A DNA stretch of 10,582 nucleotides from Planctomycetaceae bacterium (GTDB lineage Bacteria; Planctomycetota; Planctomycetia; Pirellulales; Thermoguttaceae), in NCBI GenBank assembly GCA_031287585.1, contig JAITST010000192.1, positions 1 through 10,582 on the forward strand, read 5' to 3'. The notes under the pieces are model-generated. The model was not told the origin of the DNA and did no database searches. It was given only the letters and a program-made list of their open reading frames with translations. Position numbers and translations under genes: made by a program. How positions within the stretch are numbered: position 1 is the first letter of the stretch; every line of letters starts with the position of its first letter. This document shows positions 5,958-10,582 of the stretch, piece after piece.

Positions 5958-6896
5958 GTGCAAAATATCGAATTCATTTTAGACGAAGCGAAACAAAAAA
6001 TCGAAGCCCAATTAGGTAAGGTACGCTGGAAGGTATTGCGGTTTTTGTTGTTTGTCACATTCGTTTTTATGTTCTTTTTTGCTGGTTGGCTCGCTCTTTG
6101 GGGGTTGCCTAAATATATGTATTGGGGAATGGTCATCGTTACTCCAATCGCCTTCTATTTCATTGCGAGACCTAACTTGCAAGTAGTGCTTTGGCAGAAG
6201 TACTACGAAAATCAATTGGAATTGTTGCGAAAAGAATGGTTCAAACGACCGCAAACCGCCGCCGATTATGTTGAGCGAGCCAAAATTCTTTCTGATTTGG
6301 ATTACCATGAAGCCGCCGTTGAGGATTTGCGTAATGCTCTCGAAATGGAACCGGACAATCCCGATTATTGGGACGAAATCGTAGGAATACTTTGGTATGA
6401 AATGTACAAAGGTGAAGAACTCTTACCGTATGTTGAACGAATATCGGAAATCGAAGGTGACAATCAAGCCGAAGCGTTTATGATTCGCGGACAAATTCTT
6501 ACAACGACCGCCCCTGAATCGGCTTTAGCAAGTTTCGATAAAGCCATCGAAATTGACCCTGACGATATGGATTATCGTCTCGCACGATTGAGATTTTTTG
6601 TCGATACAAACCGACTCCGTGATGCTGCTGTCGTTGTGGATGAAATGTCAAAGGAGATACAAAAAAGTTATTTTGTATCGGAAAAGGCAGAGTTTGCCGA
6701 ACTTCAAGGAATCATCGCAATGAAACAAAAAGACCCTGAAACCGCTGTCAAACATTTTTCCAATGCCATTCGGTTTTGGAAAAACGACAAATACTACACT
6801 CTTCGAGCCGAAGCCCACGATGCTATCGGCGATACTACAAAAGCCAATGCCGACAGACAAAAAGCAGAAAATTTATCTAACATAAGTTCTTTATAG
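5958..6896 (+). CDS. Membrane-anchored tetratricopeptide repeat protein
   Basis: A 312-residue protein with two adjacent transmembrane helices (about 27-50 and 53-70) after a short charged N-terminal helix, then a soluble C-terminal part made of TPR helices. Recognisable repeats are at about 101-134 (EAAVEDLRNALEMEPDNPDYW), 170-204 (SALASFDKAIEIDPDD), 205-232 and 245-275 (ETAVKHFSNAIRFW), with a last partial unit near 278-302. TPRs hold protein partners; a helical hairpin anchor plus TPR suggests a scaffold at the membrane, but no partner can be named. GTG 5958 is chosen because AGGAG lies eight bases upstream; a frame-open TTG at 5925 has no such signal. The gene looks more A/T-rich in codon choice than its neighbours (by eye). 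It stands alone between its own promoter and that of the next gene. Confidence 0.85.
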   Translation: MQNIEFILDEAKQKIEAQLGKVRWKVLRFLLFVTFVFMFFFAGWLALWGLPKYMYWGMVIVTPIAFYFIARPNLQVVLWQKYYENQLELLRKEWFKRPQTAADYVERAKILSDLDYHEAAVEDLRNALEMEPDNPDYWDEIVGILWYEMYKGEELLPYVERISEIEGDNQAEAFMIRGQILTTTAPESALASFDKAIEIDPDDMDYRLARLRFFVDTNRLRDAAVVVDEMSKEIQKSYFVSEKAEFAELQGIIAMKQKDPETAVKHFSNAIRFWKNDKYYTLRAEAHDAIGDTTKANADRQKAENLSNISSL

Positions 6897-6967
6897 TTAT
6901 ACACAACAGAGCGATGTTGATACCTAAAAACACGAGAAACTAATATTCTCGCTTGCGATTCGGGCAG

Positions 6968-6996
6968 TTGTTTCGCACGGAGAGTTTTGATACAAT
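6968..6996 (+). promoter_or_regulatory. Promoter of the Gfo/Idh/MocA gene
   Basis: TTGTTT (6968-6973) and TACAAT (6991-6996) are 17 bases apart, predicting a start near 7003 and a leader of about 57 bases. It lies in the 163-base gap after the TPR gene. Confidence 0.5.
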
Positions 6997-7059
6997 GTAA
7001 GGCGGTTGGATAAGTTTTCATTCATTTTTTACAACACATTTTCACAGGAGAAAAACACT

Positions 7060-8082
7060 ATGGCTAACGTTGGAATTGTTGGAATCGGTTTTATGGGAAT
7101 GATGCACTACCTTGCTTATCAGAAAGTTGCGGGGGCTAAGGTTGTTGCTATTTGTGAGAAGTTGCCGGAGCGGTTGCGGGGTGACTGGACTAAAATTAAA
7201 GGTAACTTCGGTCCGCAGGGAACGATGATGGATTTGAGCGGCGTTGCTGCTTACGACTCGCTCGAAAAACTTTTGGCGGACAGAAATGTTGATATGGTTG
7301 ACGTTTGTTTGCCGCCGGCTGCTCACGGAGTTAATGCTGTTGCCGCTCTTGATGCTGGTAAAAACGTTCTTTGCGAGAAGCCGATGGCGTTGACGTTGGC
7401 GGATGCGGAGGCGATGGTTGCAGCTGCGAAACGTAATAACAAGTTGCTGATGATTGGTCACGTGTTGCCGTTTTTCCCGTCGCACGCTTTTGTCTATGAC
7501 GCTATGAAAACGAATCGTTACGGCAAGTTGCTCGGTGGACATTTTAACCGTGTGATTTCAGACCCGACTTGGTTGACCGACTTTTACGATATGAATAAGA
7601 TTGGAGGTCCATTGCTCGACCTGCATATTCACGACGCTCACTTTATACGGTTGCTGTTCGGGATGCCGAAGGCGGTGCAGAGTGTTGGGCGAATGCGGGG
7701 CGATGTGCCGGAATACTTCAACACGCAGTTTTTGTTCGACGACAAAAATTTGGTTGTAACGTCAACGAGCGGTTGTATTATGCAGCAAGGGCGACCGTTC
7801 ACTCACGGTTACGAAGTTCATTTCGAGAAGGCGACGTTGCTGTGCGAATCGTTCAGCGGTGTTGTGCCGACAGTGTTGACTGCGGAAGGAAAGGTTGAAA
7901 AACCGGAGTTGCCGCAATTGGACGAAGTTGGAATTTTCACAAACGAGATGATAGAAGCAACGACCTCCGCCGCAAACAACAAACCATCCGCAATGTTAGA
8001 CGGCATATTAGCACGCGACGCGCTGCTGTTATGTCACAAAGAGATGGAGGCGGTGAGGTCGCGGGAGAGAGTGACGATTTAG
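7060..8082 (+). CDS. Gfo/Idh/MocA family NAD(P)-dependent oxidoreductase
   Basis: A 340-residue dehydrogenase of the family that oxidises or reduces sugars, inositols and related polyols with NAD(P). The N-terminal Rossmann fold opens with GIVGIGFMG (5-13), the dinucleotide-binding glycine motif; CLPPAAHG (83-90) follows, and CEKPMALT (105-112) carries the family Lys107 of the EKP motif. GGPLLDLHIHD (182-192) holds the catalytic Asp187 and His191 of the C-terminal domain. The length is normal. ATG 7060 has AGGAG nine bases upstream; an in-frame ATG at 7006 would add 18 residues before the Rossmann strand and is rejected. No sulfatase, transporter or sugar-pathway gene is next to it, so the substrate is open. 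No export signal is present, unlike many planctomycete members of this family. Downstream lies a 115-bp inverted repeat that may end the message. Confidence 0.92.
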   Translation: MANVGIVGIGFMGMMHYLAYQKVAGAKVVAICEKLPERLRGDWTKIKGNFGPQGTMMDLSGVAAYDSLEKLLADRNVDMVDVCLPPAAHGVNAVAALDAGKNVLCEKPMALTLADAEAMVAAAKRNNKLLMIGHVLPFFPSHAFVYDAMKTNRYGKLLGGHFNRVISDPTWLTDFYDMNKIGGPLLDLHIHDAHFIRLLFGMPKAVQSVGRMRGDVPEYFNTQFLFDDKNLVVTSTSGCIMQQGRPFTHGYEVHFEKATLLCESFSGVVPTVLTAEGKVEKPELPQLDEVGIFTNEMIEATTSAANNKPSAMLDGILARDALLLCHKEMEAVRSRERVTI

Positions 8083-8120
8083 GATCGTACCGTCTGCGGT
8101 ATTGATTTCTATTCTTTTTC

Positions 8121-8235
8121 ACCACGAAGACACGAGAGCACGAAGGATACAGCTATTTTAGATTTGTGATTTTAGAATTGATTTTACAAAATCTAAAATT
8201 CTTTTTCTCCCTTCGTGACATCATGTCTTCGTGGT
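8121..8235. repeat. 115-bp dispersed-type palindromic repeat (ACCACGAAGACA family)
   Basis: Outer arms at 8121-8146 and 8210-8235 pair as ACCACGAAGACA and CACGAAGG on both sides of a six-base mismatched block. An inner pair, 8155-8167 with 8186-8199 (ATTTTAGATTTGT against ACAAAATCTAAAAT), continues the hairpin with one bulged base. The outer motif resembles the CACCACGAAGACACGAAG repeats scattered between genes in many environmental bacteria (from memory, not searched). The RNA would fold strongly and could stop or protect the upstream transcript. It fills most of the space between the oxidoreductase and xerC. Confidence 0.8.
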
Positions 8236-8260
8236 TAGACAATTTGTGTAAGGAAATACA

Positions 8261-9208
8261 ATGATAAAAGCAGCCGCTCGTTTTTTGCAGTATCTTCTTG
8301 TTGAACGTAACGTTTCGGAGATGACGCTTAAAAGTTATCACGAGGATATGGAGGCGTTGATTGAGTATCTTACCGATTCGCACCAGAAACGTTGTCCGCG
8401 TCCTGACGAAATTTCTACGCTTGAACTTCGCGGTTACGTTGCCGCGATGCACGAGGCGGCGTACTCGCGGGCTACGATTGCACGGCGGTTGGCATCGTTG
8501 CGTTCGTTTTTCCGATTCGGACAACGTGACGGTTTCGTAAAAGAAAATCCCGCGAAGCCGCTTCGTAATCCGCGTACACAACGTTCGCTACCGTACTTTC
8601 TTTCGACTGACGACGTAGAACGATTACTCTCAACACCGCCCGCACTTGAGCCGCTCGGTATGCGTGACCGTGCGATTTTGGAAACGATGTACTCCGCCGG
8701 TTTGCGTGTTGGCGAGTTGGTCGCGATAAATATGGGCGACGTGCAGTTGAAGGAAGGAATCATTCGTGTTCGCGGTAAAGGTCGCAAGGAACGTTTCTCG
8801 CCGCTCGGTTCGTTCGCGGTGAAGGCGGTGAACCGGTGGTTGAAACTACGCAAAGAAATTCTCGCCGGTACGTTGAATGTTGCCGGTTCACCAACAAAGC
8901 CGCGCCGCCCATTACCCGATTCGCCGAACGCGCCGCTCTTTCTGAACAAGTATGGTAAACGGTTGACGACAAGAAGTGTAGGCAGAATGTTGGAAAAACA
9001 TATTAACGAAGCGGGACTCGACGCGCGAACAACGCCGCACACGTTACGTCATAGTTTCGCAACTCACTTGCTTGATAACGGTGCGGATATACGTAGTGTA
9101 CAAGAATTGTTAGGTCACAAAAGTTTGGTGACAACACAAATTTATACGCACGTCAGCACGGCAAAATTCCGCGAGATATATGAAAAGGCACACCCGCGCG
9201 CAAAGTGA
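8261..9208 (+). CDS. xerC: Tyrosine recombinase XerC
   Basis: A site-specific recombinase of the integrase family that, as the XerCD pair at dif, resolves chromosome dimers before cell division. The 315-residue product has the N-terminal SAM-like core-binding domain (about 1-90) and the catalytic domain (about 110-300). All six active residues are present with the same spacing as in XerD: R149 (SAGLRVGEL), K173 (RGKGRKER), H260 and R263 (HTLRH), H286 (LLGHKS) and the nucleophile Y295 (IYTHVS). The ending IYEKAHPRAK resembles XerC more than XerD. A Pro-rich insertion lies at about 205-225. ATG 8261 has AAGGAA five bases upstream. No integrase-style att repeats, excisionase or cargo genes flank it, so the housekeeping role is preferred over a mobile-element integrase; XerD remains an alternative. 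Confidence 0.9.
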   Translation: MIKAAARFLQYLLVERNVSEMTLKSYHEDMEALIEYLTDSHQKRCPRPDEISTLELRGYVAAMHEAAYSRATIARRLASLRSFFRFGQRDGFVKENPAKPLRNPRTQRSLPYFLSTDDVERLLSTPPALEPLGMRDRAILETMYSAGLRVGELVAINMGDVQLKEGIIRVRGKGRKERFSPLGSFAVKAVNRWLKLRKEILAGTLNVAGSPTKPRRPLPDSPNAPLFLNKYGKRLTTRSVGRMLEKHINEAGLDARTTPHTLRHSFATHLLDNGADIRSVQELLGHKSLVTTQIYTHVSTAKFREIYEKAHPRAK

Positions 9209-9254
9209 TTTAGAAACAAGGTCAACAATTACGGATGTTGAAACAGACATAATT

Positions 9255-9287
9255 GGCGAAATCTGACGGTTATACCGTTTTGTCGCC
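9255..9287 (+). terminator. Possible terminator hairpin after xerC
   Basis: An imperfect hairpin pairs GGCGA (9255-9259) with TCGCC (9283-9287) and ACGGT with ACCGT around a three-base loop, with an internal loop between. It is followed by an A/T-rich stretch but not by an immediate clean T run, so the terminator call is weak. The rest of the 249-base gap to 9457 is A/T-rich and shows no other feature I can support. Confidence 0.35.
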
Positions 9288-9457
9288 TAAAATACAAAAA
9301 CTTTTTTAAAGTTCTTACCCCAAATCATTGAAGTTTTCAACTATTTTGGTAAATTATTCGTATCCCAAAAACGGCTGAGGCAGAAAGTTGCTGATTTGAA
9401 CGTGACACTGTCGGGGGCTGTTGTTTAGTTATAACATTAAACTCTCTTTTTAACTAT

Positions 9458-10033
9458 ATGAATATGTTTGAATCATCGTTTGCTCCATCGTTAAATGTTG
9501 ACGATATATTACGTAATGTTGAACTGCGCAATGAACTTGAACCCTACTTTGACGAGGCAGTGACGCGAATAAATTTCCGTCATCAACCGTTGCGTCACGA
9601 GAACGAATTTCTCGCTGCGATGCTCGCGTGGGAAACCGCTCCGATACTACCGATTTATCGTTGGTTTGAACCGGAACTACGTTTGCCGCAACCGAACGCG
9701 CTCAGTGACGAACAAGTGTCAACGATTCTCAACGACGTGATTGATAAGTTGTACGAGAAACGTATCGTACTGGATTTTACCGACCACTTGTCCGACCGCG
9801 AACTGTACGTGCTGATCATACGCGACATATTACCGTTGCGTGATAAGTGTATTGATTCGCGAAACAGTTTTATGCACTGGGACTGCTCGTATAACGACGG
9901 CAATACCGACATTTGGCTGGCATACTACGCTTCCGACGAAGATCGTCAATACTGGGAAGACACATTCCATCAACCTGTTCCTCCAAGAATGATTCCGCCG
10001 CACCAAAGAAATATGCCGCAACATCCGCTTTAA
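9458..10033 (+). CDS. Hypothetical protein, unrecognised family
   Basis: A 191-residue soluble protein that I do not recognise. It has no signal peptide or membrane segment. The first 130 residues look mostly helical and charged, with NVELRNELEPYFDEAV (20-35), HENEFLAAMLAW (47-58) and STILNDVIDKLYEKRIVLDF (87-106). A Cys/aromatic-rich piece (FMHWDCSYNDGN) follows near 138-149, then WLAYYASDEDRQYWEDTF, ending in a Pro/Met/His-rich tail (QPVPPRMIPPHQ). Codon choice resembles its neighbours, with frequent CGN arginine, which supports a real gene. There is no Shine-Dalgarno at ATG 9458 or at the second ATG (9464). A TATAAC box at 9430-9435 could drive a short-leader message. A gene of this size and position next to xerC might be a conserved planctomycete neighbour, but nothing in the sequence gives its function. 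Confidence 0.75.
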   Translation: MNMFESSFAPSLNVDDILRNVELRNELEPYFDEAVTRINFRHQPLRHENEFLAAMLAWETAPILPIYRWFEPELRLPQPNALSDEQVSTILNDVIDKLYEKRIVLDFTDHLSDRELYVLIIRDILPLRDKCIDSRNSFMHWDCSYNDGNTDIWLAYYASDEDRQYWEDTFHQPVPPRMIPPHQRNMPQHPL

Positions 10034-10064
10034 TAAATCAGAGAGCCGTTGCGATAATTATATC

Positions 10065-10214
10065 GAACACAATTGAAAATTGGTAACTGTTCACGGTAAA
10101 AGCAATACACCGTCGGCTGAAGCCGACGGCAATATTGTTATTTATTACCGTCGGTTTTAACCGACGGAGGTGGTGTCTTTTATCGCGAACAGTTACCAAT
10201 TTTCAATCGTGTTC
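10065..10214. repeat. 150-bp nested inverted repeat, MITE- or REP-like
   Basis: The arms 10065-10102 and 10177-10214 are inverted copies matching at 35 of 38 bases. Inside are two perfect hairpins with 9-bp stems and 2-base loops: CCGTCGGCT/AGCCGACGG (10110-10129) and CCGTCGGTT/AACCGACGG (10148-10167), which can also pair with each other. TA dinucleotides lie two bases outside both arm ends, which would fit a TA target duplication of the IS630/Tc1 type, but TA is too short to prove it. It starts 31 bases after a stop codon, so it could also end that transcript. It encodes no protein. Confidence 0.88.
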
Positions 10215-10248
10215 AGTATAATACGGGTGTGTAAACTTTGTGGGGGAT

Positions 10249-10257
10249 TGGTATAAT
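10249..10257 (+). promoter_or_regulatory. Extended -10 promoter before the transposase-like gene
   Basis: TGGTATAAT (10249-10257) is a perfect extended -10 element. No good -35 is seen. The predicted start near 10264 gives a leader of about 37 bases. A second TATAAT lies at 10218-10223, just outside the inverted repeat. Confidence 0.45.
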
Positions 10258-10300
10258 GTCTTTTTTCTCTCCATTTCCCTTTTACAGACAAGGAAGTCAC

Positions 10301-10582
10301 ATGAACACTATCACCTCCCGTTCAGCAACTGAATTTCTGCTTCACGAAAAATTTCAAGCCCTTCTCTCCGAACTCGATACCGTTGGCGATAACGCAAGTT
10401 CCGGTCACGTCCTCGACACGGTGTTTGATTCTTGGGGACGACTTTCTCTTCACCGCGATTCGAAAATCGGGTAACGAGACATTACAACACAAACTTCAAG
10501 AACGTATCAACAACACCGAAAAACAACCCGAATCCAAGCAGTGTCCCCACTGTAAAAAAAACGCAAGTCCACGATACAAAAG
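10301..10582 (+). pseudogene. Probable transposase N-terminal part, frameshifted and cut by the window end
   Basis: ATG 10301, with AAGGAAG four bases upstream, opens a reading frame that stops at 10474 after 57 residues (ATEFLLHEKFQALLSELD, then SSGHVLDTVFDSWGR). From about 10443 the +1 frame is open to the window end and reads naturally as a continuation: FLFTAIRKSGNETLQHKL, a charged linker, then a zinc-ribbon-like CPHCKK. Skipping one base (10442) after the WGR codons joins the two. The layout of a helical N terminus and then Cys-x2-Cys recalls the N-terminal parts of some planctomycete transposases, such as ISKra4-like ones, but the catalytic domain is outside the window, so the family is inferred. 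The break may be a decayed copy, a sequencing error or a programmed +1 shift. The nested inverted repeat lies just upstream. Confidence 0.5.

Noticed and set aside
6933..6951. Hairpin CGAGAA/TTCTCG after the TPR gene as a terminator
   Set aside because: On the plus strand no T run follows; the T run is on the minus strand, where no gene ends nearby.
8261..9208. The tyrosine recombinase as the integrase of a genomic island
   Set aside because: XerC-like ending and length, and no tRNA target, att repeats or cargo genes seen in the window.
10065..10214. Reading the inverted repeats as a CRISPR array
   Set aside because: Only two hairpin units, no regular spacers, and no cas genes; the nested arms fit a single palindromic element.

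Overview
The window reads as ordinary chromosome of a planctomycete, probably of the Pirellulales/Thermoguttaceae type. This is inferred from gene character, not from a database search. The signs are a truncated SHD1-like tail, an RsgA with a long basic N-terminal arm, an ScpB with an N-terminal extension and no scpA partner, a Tat-signal TIM-barrel protein of a kind I associate with planctomycetes, and a Gfo/Idh/MocA dehydrogenase. Several genes appear to start at GTG (panD, the acidic protein, the TPR protein, probably the glycosyltransferase). Two genes (rsgA, scpB) look leaderless.

Layout, left to right. Bases 1-162 are the end of a plus-strand gene with an SHD1-like domain. Bases 335-1955 hold rsgA (ribosome-assembly GTPase) and panD (aspartate decarboxylase, pantothenate/CoA synthesis), each with its own promoter. 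They converge on a minus-strand block read from 5711 down to 2014: a Tat-exported TIM-barrel protein, scpB (chromosome condensation), a very acidic low-complexity protein and a family 2 glycosyltransferase. Each gene in that block sits behind a sizeable gap, so it looks like a run of single units and not a tight operon.

From about 5780 to 5880 a divergent promoter pair serves the TIM-barrel gene (minus) and a membrane-anchored TPR protein (plus). The plus strand continues with a Gfo/Idh/MocA oxidoreductase, xerC (tyrosine recombinase, probably for chromosome dimer resolution), an unrecognised 191-residue protein, and at the right edge a frameshifted start of a probable transposase.

Two intergenic spaces on the right carry large inverted repeats (8121-8235 and 10065-10214). 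The second is a 150-bp element with 38-bp near-perfect arms enclosing two similar perfect hairpins, and is MITE- or REP-like. I found no CRISPR array, tRNA, rRNA, phage or defence island. The best leads are the leaderless promoters, the acidic protein with its upstream direct repeats, the nested inverted repeat, and the TIM-barrel protein that seems to lack aldo/keto reductase catalytic residues.
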